DNA of 64,000 nt, taken from contig SWDT01000120.1 in assembly GCA_009193035.1 (NCBI GenBank), forward strand, positions 186,001 through 250,000, written 5' to 3'. The stretch is from Halicephalobus mephisto. Taxonomy: Eukaryota > Nematoda > Chromadorea > Rhabditida > Panagrolaimidae. Positions 11,988-24,957 of this stretch are shown here, piece by piece; position 1 is the first letter of the stretch; the number at the start of each line of letters is the position of its first letter. A program made the position numbers and the translations under genes. The notes under the pieces are model-generated. The model ran no database searches. It worked only from the letters and a program-made list of their open reading frames with translations, and had not been told where the DNA came from.

Positions 11988-12928
11988 CTCAATATCAATC
12001 CTGTGTCGAAATTTCTTTCAAGATCTGTTTCATGCTTCTAATGTGCGAATTAGTTCTAGCTTTAAAGAACAGAGCTCAAGTATTTTGTGGATTCTTCTTA
12101 CTTTTCATTTTTTGTGCCTAACTTTTTAAATGTCGAATCCACGGCATGAAGCTCTAATTCTACTTATTGTCATTGTATTGAGTGATTATGAACCCAGGAT
12201 GAAATAAAAGTAACAAGATATTTATTGAAATAGATCTCACTCACATATGTGGGCGATGACGGAACAGTCCATTCTTCGGCGATCAATGTCTTGCCCATAG
12301 AGGCAGTCCGGCTAAAACAGTTCCTGTTGCTCCGCCTCGTCTCATCAAAAACCAACTCCTTATTGTATGAAGAATGCAATCTCCTTGCATTCTCGTACTT
12401 GAGTCAAAATTTATATTTTATATTGTGTTCGGTCACGTAATAAAGAATAATATGAATTCGTTTTTATTTATCATAATCCGAGAGGATGACAACCGAGGAC
12501 GAATCGTGTAATCGAACGTCTGTCATTACTGTAGACGTTCGATATACGGTCCGATCCCCGTACTCATTACTCTAACTCGATATTCATTATTTACCAGGTG
12601 TTTCTAAGTTAATATTTTTTAAATGTAAACGTTAATTTATTTAATATAAGGTAATAAAATTAGGTCACTCTTTTGGCGCTGTATGAGATAATATCAACAA
12701 GGGAATTGCGCAAAAATGACAGTGAAACCTGGTATTTGCTTACCATGACGTGTGAGAACCGCGTCCAACCTTGACTTTTATCGACATTGGGCATGGCAGA
12801 TTGTTGATGTAGATAAATACGAGTAATTTCAGGTTACTGGATCCATCCCGAGTCGTTCCCAGTTAATCCAATGTAAACGGGCCAGCAAATCTTAAACAAC
12901 GCATGTGGCTACTTTTCTAAAGATAAAT
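11988..12928. other. sad-1 3' UTR and convergent intergenic DNA
   Basis: No recognisable gene. The sad-1 3' UTR and the 3' end of the bHLH gene on the other strand must lie here. An AATAAA-type signal occurs near 12440. Short open frames on both strands around 12170-12440 overlap each other and show no homology that I can see. Confidence 0.4.
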
Positions 12929-13451
12929 CTAATAAAAATACATACCACTAGTGCTCCAAATTGTACCACTATGTCTTCCACTTCTCACCATATCGACTGT
13001 GTTCTGGAGATAATCATAGGGATGGCAATCTGTTTCGAGTATCTCCTCCAACATGTTGATATAGGCAATTGCTAGGTTCAACGTATCAATTTTCGATAAC
13101 CTTTTTTCAAAAGGGAAAGTCGGAATTCGATCTCGAAGCTCCTTAAAGCGGATCTGTAACATTTTTGGTCTAGGACGGTGACCTACAATAAAGGCCTCGT
13201 TAATACCACACATCCGTCTTCGTTCACGGACATTGGCGGCTTTTCGATCTTCTACGGGTATTTCTTCGAAATTTGGCATTTCGTGATTTAGTTCTGTGGG
13301 TTGCTGGTAGTATTCATGAACAGGTGGAACATCTTGTTGAGACACGGCTATAGGCTGCCATGAATCATTCTTTATTTCTATATTCGTCCAGTCCTAATAT
13401 AAAGTAATTTCTTCGGCGAAAACAATAAGTAAAACTTACGTTATAATCCAT
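12929..13451 (-). CDS. hlh-13: bHLH transcription factor of the PTF1A/FERD3L class (hlh-13-like)
   Basis: Three exons leftward: 13451-13440 (only MDYN), 13393-13187 and 13141-12929, for 143 aa. The basic region and helix 1 ([16 protein letters not shown]) near residues 55-73 join [21 protein letters not shown] and [12 protein letters not shown] in exon 3, very close to the PTF1A/Fer family (INDAF..LR..IPTLPYEKRLSKVDTL). Class II bHLH factors bind E-boxes as heterodimers with an E protein (HLH-2 in nematodes). I removed a 45-nt in-frame intron (13186-13142, acceptor TTTAAG) because this restores exact helix-1 spacing; an earlier CAG acceptor would add four residues. The C-terminus carries a short tryptophan segment (TIWSTSG). 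A GTATGT after STSG could be another donor, so the last residues are uncertain. The symbol is a best guess. Confidence 0.85.
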
Positions 13452-16400
13452 TTCACACCGTTTTCTCCGAGTCGAAACTGGCAAACTGAAATGGAGATTT
13501 AAGCTGGCTGTCATCTACAAAGCCACTCAAAAATTTTCAATTTGGATTTTCGTTCAAGCGTACTCAAATTTTATTTTGCAAATACCAAATGAATTTTATA
13601 ACAATTGTCACGGTTTATCTCCAAGTGCCATTTAGTAAAAACAACAATCTAACGACTCCACAAAATGAGATCTACTAACAAAGCTCGTGAAAGAGTAGTG
13701 CCTTCAGAAGTCCCCAATCAAGCAAAAAGGTCGTCAGCATTGTCTTCTAAGGCGACATTGTTCGAGTCTGATCTGAAAAAACAATCCAGTTTCGGGACTT
13801 CGTTGAAAGATTTTTTTCAAAAATTAATTAAAAACAAACTCACACCGCTCCTAAAACAAAAAAAGATGGAGTTTTCTTAGATTGAATGTCTTTAATGATC
13901 GGGATAGCAGCGATTATTTGCTCACTCAAACCCGTTGACCGGTGAATCCTGGATTGAATCTTTCTTAACGAAAATTACTATTACAATAAACTAACCTTAT
14001 CATCGGTAGTGAAGATGATAAAGCGACAAATAAAATCAAAAATAAGCAACTAGAGGACACCGAGACTATCTTAGTCATAATACTCATTACCTAAAAATAT
14101 TAATTTCAGAGATAAAAGTACACTCAAAGAAGTAGTTCAAAGAATAGCATATTTCGTAAACGCGCTGGATGACCTACGCAATCAAACATAAACACGACTG
14201 CTAAAATTCTCGATTTTCCCAGTTCAGACCAGCGGAAGTCAGATCTATGACACATAAATATAAAAGAGACCCACCCAACGAAATCAACGAAATCATAATT
14301 TTTAAGTGATAAAATAAAAAAGTAAAAGATTATGAAGTCAGAGTCGGCTAGTTTTGAATTCTACCCCTCAATGACGTTATAGGTGTAAAATTACTATTGT
14401 GGGCGTTGTTCTTAATTCTATATAAAAGTACAAAAAATGAAAAAAATTAACTGGACTAACTTAATGAGAGACAAGAAACAATTTTTTCCATGAGGCTCAG
14501 CATGTGGTTCTACTCGCGGGAACCGGATACTTTTTGAAATTCCTATTTTAGGACCAGATTTTGTGGAAAAGATTAAACATGGAATCAGAGTGCATAAAGT
14601 GCGAAATTTGAGCACTTTTCTGATATAGTAGTTGCTGCAACTTAAAATATCAAGAATACTGTATAGAAACAGTGAAAAAGGAAATGCTGCATGAGATAGG
14701 TCAATTACAAACGTAGGAAAAGTACACTTGAAGACTTTATTTAATTTTAGCTCCGTTTTCTACTCTTAAATACTTCTCCAGTCTTCGAAAGAGTTGACTT
14801 AATATTGTATATTTTCTATAACTTTGGTCAAATTAGAAGGTCTTTTAATGAGTAATGTTAAATTATACTTTCAAAAATAACTCAATTGTAAATCATACTA
14901 TAATAAAAACGGAAATGAACGTTATGACGAAATTGTCTTAGTATGCATTTTTAGAATCATATAAAAACAAAAAACCAAGTTGTTACAAGATTTTCTCGAT
15001 GAGACTTTATAAAACGTTTTAGAATTCTTAGTTTCAAATTCTTCCAAGTTTTCATTAGATTTTTAAAATCCTGAAAATTTTTACGAGTCTGGGAAAGTTC
15101 AGAAACTTCCATAACATTGTCGGAAGAATTTCAGAATTCTTCACAGGACTCCAAAAGGTTACAAATACACACAAAAAAGCTTCAATGCACCATTACATAA
15201 ATCGAACTTAATATATCGATATAATAAACGCCATATATCCCTTTTGTATGTATTTATATAACGTTCTAAAAGCTCTCAGAAGTTCCTACAAGAATCTCCA
15301 AAGTTTCAGAAGTTTCTACTAGATATTGAAAGGTTATTACATCTTTATGGACTTTTAATTTCGTCTTTCCAGAAAAAAGAACATTGCAGATTGGAAATTC
15401 AATTGTAGGATTTTAATTAGGTATCAACCTGCTTATTTGGCTCATTTGTTATTCCATCCGCACATTAGTGACAAAATCTGGTAGGAAACCTGTGCTCCTC
15501 CAAAACAAAGGTTACGGGTCAAGCGAGGACATTCAATCCGTGTTTGGATTGGAAAAGCCAGCTCATTCGAGCCAGATGTCGGTAATTTGTCGATAGATTT
15601 GCATAGAGAACCTCAAAAGCTTTCTTGTGAATCCATGTTCTGTTTTCTCGGATGATCTCGATTCCTTCCGGTCATTTGGCACGCGGAGGACAATTGGTAG
15701 TGCTATTGTTTTGTTTATATGCAACTAGTATCTCCAGACAGCTGGATTTGGAAATCTTTTTCGGTTCAGGTTTTATATTACTATGTCTAATTTTGTTTGT
15801 ATTAACAAAATAAAAGATAGTGTGTAAGGTCACCGGATGGAATGTGTATTCAAGTACTAATAAAGACGGTAATCCTGTCTGCGAGACAAGTTGATCGATC
15901 AAAACAATAAAGAAGTTACTTTTAACCAAATATGACTTCATCTACACATCTGATCGAACATCATTGCTCCATTGAGAAACTACAAATTTGCAAGTTACAT
16001 TTTTGGAATAGTTCTTTTTGCTTTGGATTCAGTCGGGGAGGAGCTTTCATGCTGCTGACTCCAATTATCGCTTCAGGGGTCATTGTTGCTTCTAAGAGTT
16101 TTGAAACACAGTTAATTGTTTCAGCGTTTCCTATTCATTCAAAACTGTTCAAGAGGCAAACTTTCTTGGTTCTATTATTCTGAAGCAAATCTACCTAACC
16201 CCGCCTTTGCGCATCGAATGCTCCTTTCATAACCCACAACGCGCTCCGCCTATCCGGCTGTCGCTTTCCCGTGTTTTCCTTGCTTGTTTTGCTTGCATCC
16301 CAGTGAATCCTCGTTTTAAATCAGATTACTAACCTGTAAAATTTTTTATAACTATTTTTATTTTTATCGATGACGTTTTTTATCTTTTTTTATTGGCATG

Positions 16401-16632
16401 AACAACAACAACTTTAAAGAGCTTTTTTTTGCTTTTTCCTTAACCAGAAATCTTCCATTATTGCCTATTTTTCAGCTGGACGTCAACTCTGTCGATAGAA
16501 GAAAAGGACACGCTTTGAAGCGTCTTCGTCCTCAATTGTTGTCTCCGCTCAACTAGTGATATCGGCTCATTCTAAACTCGGCAAGTTGCTTTATTTGGCA
16601 CTTGCTTTGGGAGTTAAACAAAGTCTAACATC
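13452..16632. other. Intergenic DNA between hlh-13 and rig-3
   Basis: About 3.2 kb that should hold the two divergent promoters. The open frame at 13665-13880 (71 aa, Lys/Ser-rich, no introns) is unrecognised and may be chance. AT-rich sequence with short runs of variants of TTTCAGAA, TTCTAGAA and CTTCCA occupies 14990-15350. The stretch 16190-16300 is richer in GC and lies near the expected rig-3 promoter. No RNA gene seen. Confidence 0.4.
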
Positions 16633-19600
16633 ATGCAGATGAGAATATTTCTTCTTTTGATTACGATTCCTATCGTATTTCTTGATGCTGGTAAGTTGAT
16701 TTATCTTCATTTTGAAATTTTTCGATTCGTTTATTTCATTCCCGGATATATGTACAACTTTCTATTTGTGTTGAGGCATTTTCGGGAAAAGCCAGCTCTA
16801 CAAACACATCATAGTTTTCCCTTGTATGGTAAAGAACAGCGATGCAGGTTTTCAATTTCTTTTCCATTAACGACGAGAGCTTTTTATCCAAAGGCATTCT
16901 TGCCGAATGTCCGGTGTCCACCCGATTTTTGTTTGAGTATTTTATTCCAGGAAAGGCAAACTCCGTGATGAAAACTGAACCTTGGCATTTTTTGTTTTTG
17001 CGGCAAATTTAGGCCATAGCAATGACAAATTGAATTGATTCATCCATCAGAAAACCTCAATTTACATTAGTATGAGGTCGGCGTTCACAAAACAAAATAT
17101 GACAAAGAGAGGATATTCTAAGTTAATTATATATTTTTCTCTGAATAGGTTTCGGCCTCAAAAGTTCTCGCATTGCACAAAATGCCGGTGCAATTATAGG
17201 CATGCACATTATGCCAGAAATTGAAATCTCAATCTCAACACGACAGTCTGCAATCAAATCATCTTTGATTGAAAAGGCCGTTCCGTGATCGTACTCGACG
17301 ATGAAAATCCTTCCTTCACGTGTCTTCATTGTTAGAATTTGAATTGCGTCAACTTTCAAGCATTGTCTATTATCTTCGATAGTAATAGACATTGTTTGAG
17401 GAGCTGCGCAAAAGAGCTTAGCTTTCGTTGGTTGTTTCAGTTTCAACCATCAAGAACACAAGCCCAAGCTTTTTGAATAGGAACTCTCTTGTTCCCCCGC
17501 AAGCTTTCATTCAAATTTCAAAATAACGAAACCGTCCTCAAACAATTTAGTAAACTGAAAAAGTATCAAAAAAATTAGGGAATTTTGTTTTCGATCGAGG
17601 ACATTTTGTTTTGCTTAAGACCATATGGTAGTAATTTGCATTGGCTAACGTGCCAATTTTCCTAAATTGAGCAATTCTAAAGCTCGGGAATATCGCACGC
17701 GATGTCGGCTGCGCGAGATTTCTTCATTTCGAGTAATCTCTGATTAACCTTATTCAGTGCAGAAAATTTTTCTTCCTGAAAAGGGCAAGCAAAGAGAATT
17801 TCTCAAGATAATTATTTGATAAAATGCCATTTCATTGGATTCGTGTTTCAAAAGTTTTTGAAAAGCATCAAGTCAGAAAACTGACACGAATGATTGATGT
17901 ATTCTACAGATAAGGAGACTCTGCAAGGATGAATACTGAAATTTTTTCATCTCTGACTTTTGTTCATTAATTATTCATCATTCATCCAAAGCTAATGGTT
18001 GTTGCATATGTGAATTTTGGATAAGGATTTAATGAACAGAAAAGTATTAGCTTCCTTTGTTTTGGTTTAGAGATCGTCATTGACACCAAGAAAGTCCACT
18101 TGATGCCAGCACCTGAGACGGGGCTATTCAAAATCTTGGCGCCGTCGTCGAGAACTTTGCGCATAGACACGGACTGCTTGTCGTAACCTTTGCAGGAGTT
18201 CAATAGCGATGGTCATAGGGAATAGTTGGTCCAATACGGCTCATCTGTACACAAGGACAATGATCTTTTTGTTAGGAGCCTCTATCGCCTTTGCTAAGCA
18301 AACATGCTTCTGCTTCTTGCCATAGTCTTTCTATGGGTTAGAACTCGCGGAAACGGAAAACCCGACAAAGCTGCTTGCTTTCTAAATCACTATTGAAAGA
18401 TGATTTCTACAAACTTTTCTGATGTTAGTGCAATCTTCGAGTCAGAAAGCAAGTATGGGTCACTCATAAATCCCCAGATTTAATTTCATTCATAGTAGCT
18501 GTCACATAATCCTCAGAATGACCAGGAAGTCAAGCACTCCATTAAGATGACTGAAACTCATTTAGAGCCATCAACTTGGAAACAAACGACGGAAGTAGCT
18601 TTTGGACGAAATTCGATATCTTTAGCCTTGGTGATTTCTTAAATATTTTGCATCAATGAAAAAATCATTGTATGGATTTAGAAATAGCTTTGACAGCGTA
18701 AAGTATTCCTTTCATTTGCTTGATAACTAATGCTTCACCTTGCGCGGGAAGTCAAGGGTCTGCAATGCGAGAAGCGAACACTCAAGTGCAAACAAAACTT
18801 GAAGCAGTTTTTCAATTGACTAACTTTTGAATTTACATGAAACTCAATTGATTTTTTCAGCCAGTGAAGAAAAGGAGGAAGAGGAAAAGCTCCAGATTCA
18901 CCCAGTAGGACTTGAAGGAGATAAGTATGTAGTCAAAGCAGATAGAGCATTCAGAATTGCCTGTGTTTATAATGACGATGATATGGACACTGTTCATCAA
19001 TTACAATGGGAAAATGAAGATGGAAAAACTATCGATAGTTCATCCTCTGCAAAGTTAGTTCAATTTCATTTGACTGATTAACGGGCAAATTGTTTTAGTC
19101 TGTTTACTATCGCTCTTCATGAACGTAATACCCATCATAAGAAGCGATCACTCGTGTTTTCTAAGATTAACTCCCGCGATTCTGGTTCTTATACCTGTGT
19201 AGCTCATGTCGCTGGAGAAACACTCAGGAGAACTATCCATGTTCATGTTGTCGGTAAGTTTTTAGTCAGCAATTATCCTGAAATTCGAGATGCTAAAGTA
19301 AAATCCGTAAACGGATATAAAGTTTTGACGATTGGATTTCTTTCAATAGAGAGTTCTACGATGAAACTAACAAAATAATGACGTTCTTTAGGTAACATTG
19401 AATGGAAAGAACCTAGAGATGTCGTGGGAGCCATGGTTGGAGAATCGTTGACGATCGACTGTGGAGCTAAGGGGAATCCCCAACCTGAAATTGAAATGAC
19501 AAATGAGGACGGAGAGTTGTTAAATGGTGGGAATTCACTTCATTAACTTTTAATAATACATTGAGTTTAGAAGAAGAGTACATTGTCGTAGATAATGAAG

Positions 19601-20515
19601 TTTCAATAGATTCTCTGACCAAAGAATACCAGAACGCCAAGATTCGGTGTTTAGCTTTGCAATTGATCCCGGAATATGCAACAACAAGCGTAGAGAAACA
19701 TGAGATTTCAATTGATGTTTGGTTCCGACCTGAATTTGAAGATGAGGAGATTAAACGACATGCTATATTGGGAAGACCTGCAAACCTTTACTGCAATGTC
19801 AGTGCCTCCAATCCTCCAGCAATACAGTTCAGTTTCTTCAAAAACGGAATTGAAATCGATGATGACGATGATAGATATGAGATTATTCAAGATTTAGATA
19901 GTCAATCTGCAATTTTGAAAGTGAGTTTGTGATTTCTAAGCTTGGAATTCACACTATTTTCAGGTTGATGTTGTCAATGAAGACGATCTCGGCACATACA
20001 GATGTGAAGTCAACAACGGCAAAGCAAGATCCCATCAACTTATCAACCTTCATACGGCCAATCCTCCAAATCAAGTAAAAGCCAGTCTGGAACGCGCCCG
20101 AAAACATTCCATCACGTGGAGACTCACAACTGACGAAACAGAGGATGACGATCTTCCAGTCATTAGTTACAAGATTGAATACGTCCGATCTAGACTTCTG
20201 GATGATATTAATTCTTCTGAAGAAGAAGAGGAAATAGATGGAGAGCTTGAGAAGCAGGAGGAACACATCTGGAAGGCTCATGGCAGTCACGTTATCCGAG
20301 CCAGAGTTTCTAATAATCTTTATGAGATCCACGGTCTTGTCCAAGATGCCGAATACGTTTTCCGCTTTACTGCGATGAATGAAGCAGGGTCTGGTGACTC
20401 CATCGAGATTACAGCAAGGACTCAATCTGCAAAGTATGATCAAAACTCAGCGATGGGTGTAAATTTATTAACTTCTATGACCTTGCTCTTCAGTCTGATT
20501 CTGCTCTTCTGCTGA
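16633..20515 (+). CDS. rig-3: RIG-3-like GPI-anchored Ig/FNIII adhesion protein
   Basis: Six exons: 16633-16690, 18861-19053, 19099-19253, 19392-19526, 19571-19920 and 19964-20515, for 480 aa. Exon 1 encodes a signal peptide (MQMRIFLLLITIPIVFLDA). Three Ig-like modules follow: cysteines in FRIACVY and DSGSYTCVAH; in LTIDCGAKG and KIRCLALQL; and in ANLYCNVSASNPP and EDDLGTYRCEV. A fibronectin III domain spans about 325-450 (ITWRL, ISYKIEYV, AEYVFRFTAMNEAGSGD), with an acidic Glu-rich loop inserted. The protein ends in a hydrophobic tail (MGVNLLTSMTLLFSLILLFC) typical of GPI attachment. C. elegans RIG-3 has this architecture and acts at cholinergic synapses (recalled). The other candidate is another IgSF-FN protein, but the size and GPI tail favour RIG-3. 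The 2.2-kb intron 1 is unusually long for this locus. Confidence 0.85.
16691..18860. other. 2.2-kb first intron of rig-3
   Basis: Most introns here are under 60 bp, so this one probably holds regulatory DNA. It is less AT-rich than the surrounding intergenic DNA. On the minus strand at about 18100-18640 there are protein-like stretches in different frames (for example GYDKQSVSMRKVLDDGAKIL and a SDPYLLSDSKIALTSEKFVEI segment), separated by stops. They may be remains of an old antisense gene or retrocopy. I could not identify the source protein. Confidence 0.35.
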
Positions 20516-23500
20516 CCTTCAGCATCTTCAACAATCAGGGTATTTTCTTAAGCACGCAAATAAAGTGCCAATATTATTCACTTTTGTAAAAATTATAGTA
20601 CCTTGGCCAGGTTGGAAGTTTAGTTCACTGTCAATCAAGAGATGAAATAAAGTAATAGTTTCTTTCCATAGTCTAAAAACAGGATTAATATTCATAACTT
20701 TGTTGGAAAATCAAAATTATGTGATTAAATATTCCTGAAAATAAAGTATAACACCCGGGGACCGATTATCACAAGTGTGGAATTTTTTGTAATCGGCTTT
20801 AAAAAGTCCATAATTTAATAAATGAAAGATTTGAATCCATATTTGTATTTATCAGGTGATTTATTCCGTTTTATGATGTGTGGAAAATTTAATTTCTTTA
20901 ATTTTCAATGAAAATACAGTATTTGAAATAAATACTCCAATATCATTTATATTAAACTTTTTTTAATATTACTGATTGAGAAACGAAATTTAGTTCATAT
21001 TGTAGAAAAACATGTTACATAACTGCTAATATATTAAATTTTTTGCCTTCATTTTTGGAAGAAAAAATTCACTTAAAGATCTCAAGAAAAATAATATAAA
21101 ATAGTTCAAAGAAACTAAAGCTGATTTTTGAAAATTTCAACTGTCTGATTTTTTCTGATGATAAATCATTTCATCACATATCTGCAAAGTAACTGAATGT
21201 CCTAAATAGAATGAAACATGAAGATGATAATTGTATTTTTGTATATTATAATGTTAGTATTTTCAAATTCTTTGACAAATGTTTTTCTGAAACATTTATA
21301 AGGTGCCAATCTAGAAACACGAAATTACGTAATCGATACTACTTAATAATATATCAACAATTCAGACCTTAAATATGACAGTGAATAAACTTTATCTAAT
21401 ACGAACAACGTTGGGGATCATATAATAACACATTATATCTTCTTTTAGAAATTATTCGAAAATATCGTTTGTTCGTTCTTTCATAAGCATTTACGTGCAA
21501 TTCATGATGAATATCTTATTATATCTCAAAACTCCTTGATAAGCAAGTTATAAACTTATTTTCAAACTCGATTACAATGTAATTTCTGATTATACAATAT
21601 ACATTAAATCTTAATGAATTGCATAATGCTTTATAATTGAATTGAACCTTCAAAAATTCATCAAATGTTTTGCTCATTATAATTAATTCTTTCACTGTTA
21701 ATACCATTGAAATCTACATTATGTTTATATAATTGTAACTTAATGATTTGATACAGAAATTTGAATAAACGAAAATTTCCCTCATTTCTCTCTCTTTTCA
21801 ATCTTAAATATCACTGTCATTTGGTTGAACTTTCTTCAAATACAAAATTCATTTGCCGAAACACATCCTTTATGTCTGTTCCTTAACTACATTTCAAATT
21901 GTTATATCCAACAGCAGTAGTGCTTGGAGCTGTACACAACATCCTCCTCGAAAGCCAACCATCGAATTCCTTTTCAAGTTATGAATTGATCAATAGTAAA
22001 GCATTGAATCCAATAAAGACAAAATTAAGAATTCTTAGAAGATTTAAAATTCATAACTTATAAGAGGACTTCAATTTTGGGACGATGAAAGTTGGCACCC
22101 AAAGCCATGAGACGACATAATGTGATCAAAATCATTCTCGAGATAAATTGGTGGAAAAAAATTTACAATTACCACTCATTCTATGCAAATTTGCACTTTT
22201 TAGCATATAAAATTCCTATTACTTATAGTCTTTTGCAAAAAGTATCTAGAATGAAGTAATCTGACTTTTGGATTTAAAATATGAAATCGGAATTGAGAGT
22301 TGACCTTCAGAATCCGACAATTCAAAATCTTGAACTGTAAAGTTTCACATCTCAGAATTCCATTAGATAAAGTTTAGTAAACTTTGTTATTTTCAATGAT
22401 ATATACCTCTTAAAATTTCCAACTGTTCTTCAGATATCGGCTTTTGAAGTTGTGCTCTAAGAAGAAATTCTAAAATTCACTCAGAAGAGGATCAAAATTT
22501 TTTAACCGCTTGGCAGATTATCTAACAGAAAAGTAAGATGTAGAATACAGGGTTCTCGAAGGCACTGAATTCATTAGTAATTGAATTTCCGACATAAGAC
22601 CTTGGGATAAAGGGATAAAAGTTTGCAAATGAAGAATAAAGCACAAACAAAGGGTTAATATAGGGTTTTCTGATGTCAAGGATTTGAAAATGGTGTTATT
22701 TTTGTTGTATAATCACTTTAAAAGCTCATAACAGTAATGTTTATCGCATTAAAAGATTAAATTAAAAAGTCGCGCTGACATCATAGAAAAAGTTTAATAT
22801 TTCCACAAAAAGTTGCAGTGAATTTTAGAGAAAAATGACCTTTTCGAATTATTTTTGCTTTTTTCTGAAACACAATCCGTTGCAACGTTTTGTTTTGCTG
22901 AATATCTGAATATTCATGACTAACTTATCATCTGCTGAAGATTTCACAGTTCGATATTTATGAACTATTCCAGCAAAGCAATTAAAAATCTCAGGTTGTC
23001 GAGAAACTTCTATAAACAGTAATTTATAAAAGTTGTTGCTGACTTGACGAACAATTTCAAACGTTATTGTGGCAAATGTGACAAAGTATGCATGATTTCA
23101 CAGATAAATGAGTGATCATATGTCTATTTGTATTCTACAAAAGTAATATAGAACTTATGATTTTCAATCAACCGTTGATAACGGAAGAAAAACAAAGATT
23201 CTTTTAAAAACGTCATAATTTGGCATTTTTGATCATTTTTTCAATCTCTAGGGACATTGTTATGTTATTTACTTTTCCAAACAATCATTACTTAAAGTTG
23301 AAGGCAAAATTACATCATTGTGGGAATTGTCACTTCCGTTTTTCACTTTAACCTTTTATTAGCACGTCACGGCATAATGAAACCTTTATGAATGGAACTT
23401 GGAACTATCGTTTTTAAAACTGCAGCGCTAAATTAGGTGCTAATCCGCTTTTCAACTTTCCCAAAGAACATTGAATTAGTTTTATACAAAATATTATGTT

Positions 23501-24698
23501 TTTAGTTTATGAATCGACTAATTTAATTTTACACAATTTGTTAGGAAATTTTATATTTCATAAATCGTGGCTTCATGATGAAAGTCCCATTTCTGCTAAT
23601 TCCTGCCATAGACTTTTCTTGTTGTCCTTTACAACTTGTAAATTGCTCTATTTTGCTTTTATATTATTTGAATTAACTTTGTATATTTATGGATCTGCTC
23701 TCGAACTGAACAACTGAATATTTGAATTATGGTTCTTGTAATGCCTGTGGCAAAGTTATGTTATAAATGCTTCGAGAAACGTAATATGAGAAGATATAAC
23801 ATTACGGAAATGGTAATTTACGTATGTCAAGTATTTTGTTCTAACTTCTAACGATCAATTAAGACTATTTCGAAATGTGACTTTCGATTCTACAATGTTT
23901 GCAATTGATACAAATCCTGGATTTAATCTCGGAAGCCCCAAAGAGGGATATTTTATCTTGTTAGTTTTATAAACACGATTTGTGGGTTAGGTATTAGTCG
24001 AAATGGAATTCTTTAAATGAAATATTACCTTTATTATTGTTTCTCTGATTTACCTTTTTCAATAGTCACGTAAACACCTCTGGAAACGTTTCGATCAAAG
24101 GTCAGGTGCAATTTTTCGCTCAAATAATTTAATTTTTTTCTTTACTAATGTACTTTATTCTTATGTTTTTAAATGGAAATTATTTAATTAAAATTAAGAC
24201 CAATTGGATGGAACGCAAATCCCTAATTCGTTGTTAGAGTATTTTTGTAATTGGAAACAACTGCAGCAAGGTTTAATTCTGTTTTCATTATAATGTATCC
24301 TGCACATTTTCTATTGCATAGAACAGTTTGGCCCAGGTGCTCCCCTATTGATTTTCCTATTGCGAAAAGTTTCAGACAAACGTATATTTTTGATTGGTGC
24401 ATGTGCAAAACATCTTTCATTGTCTTTCCGGCCCTTTTTGCAAACACTTGTCTTTTTTAAATTGTATTTTTAAGATGCAGTAATTTTCATCGCTTTCAGT
24501 TATTCAGTCCTTAAGCCACAGGTTTTTATCCTCTATATCCCATTTTAGACCAAAACATACTGAAAAATACCTCGCTTTTAACTCCCTCTTAGCATACTGT
24601 TATTATTTTCAATTCTGTACCGTTGTTCAGGCAACAACGTTTTGAAAATGTAATTACTCTAACCTCTTGTGAAGACTGTAACGAAATCACCATATTGG
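20516..24698. other. Gene desert 3' of rig-3
   Basis: AT-rich DNA of 4.2 kb on the 3' side of rig-3. No convincing coding frame, tRNA or other RNA gene found on either strand. Open frames (for example 23496-23717 and 24223-24447) are short, low in complexity and unlike known proteins. Confidence 0.4.
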
Positions 24699-24957
24699 TC
24701 TAGTGTCACCTGTATTTAAATTTGGATTCTGTGGGGTGTCTAGTGTCATTTAAGTATTTAAACTTGGATTTTGTGGGGTATCTAGTGTCACCTAAGTATT
24801 TAGACTTGGATTCTGTAGGGTGTTTAGTGTCACCTGTATTTAAACTTGGATTTTGTGGGGTGTCTAGTGTCACCTAAGTATTTAGACTTGGATTCTGTGG
24901 GATGTCTTGTGTCACCTAAGTATTTAAACCTGGATTCTGTGGGGTGTCTAGTGTCAG
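24699..24957. repeat. Minisatellite of 40/42-bp units, about six copies
   Basis: A tandem array with unit TCTAGTGTCACCTAAGTATT followed by a TTAAACTTGGATTCTGTGGGGTG-like half. Unit starts are at 24699, 24739, 24781, 24823, 24863, 24905 and 24947, so unit lengths are 40, 42, 42, 40, 42, 42. The 40-bp form lacks AA in CCTAAGTATT. Parts of the array are open on both strands, but the 40-bp units break the frame, so I do not read it as coding. Confidence 0.9.

Noticed and set aside
17123..17446. 107-residue minus-strand frame in rig-3 intron 1
   Set aside because: Not similar to any family that I know, and no convincing start context or neighbouring exons.
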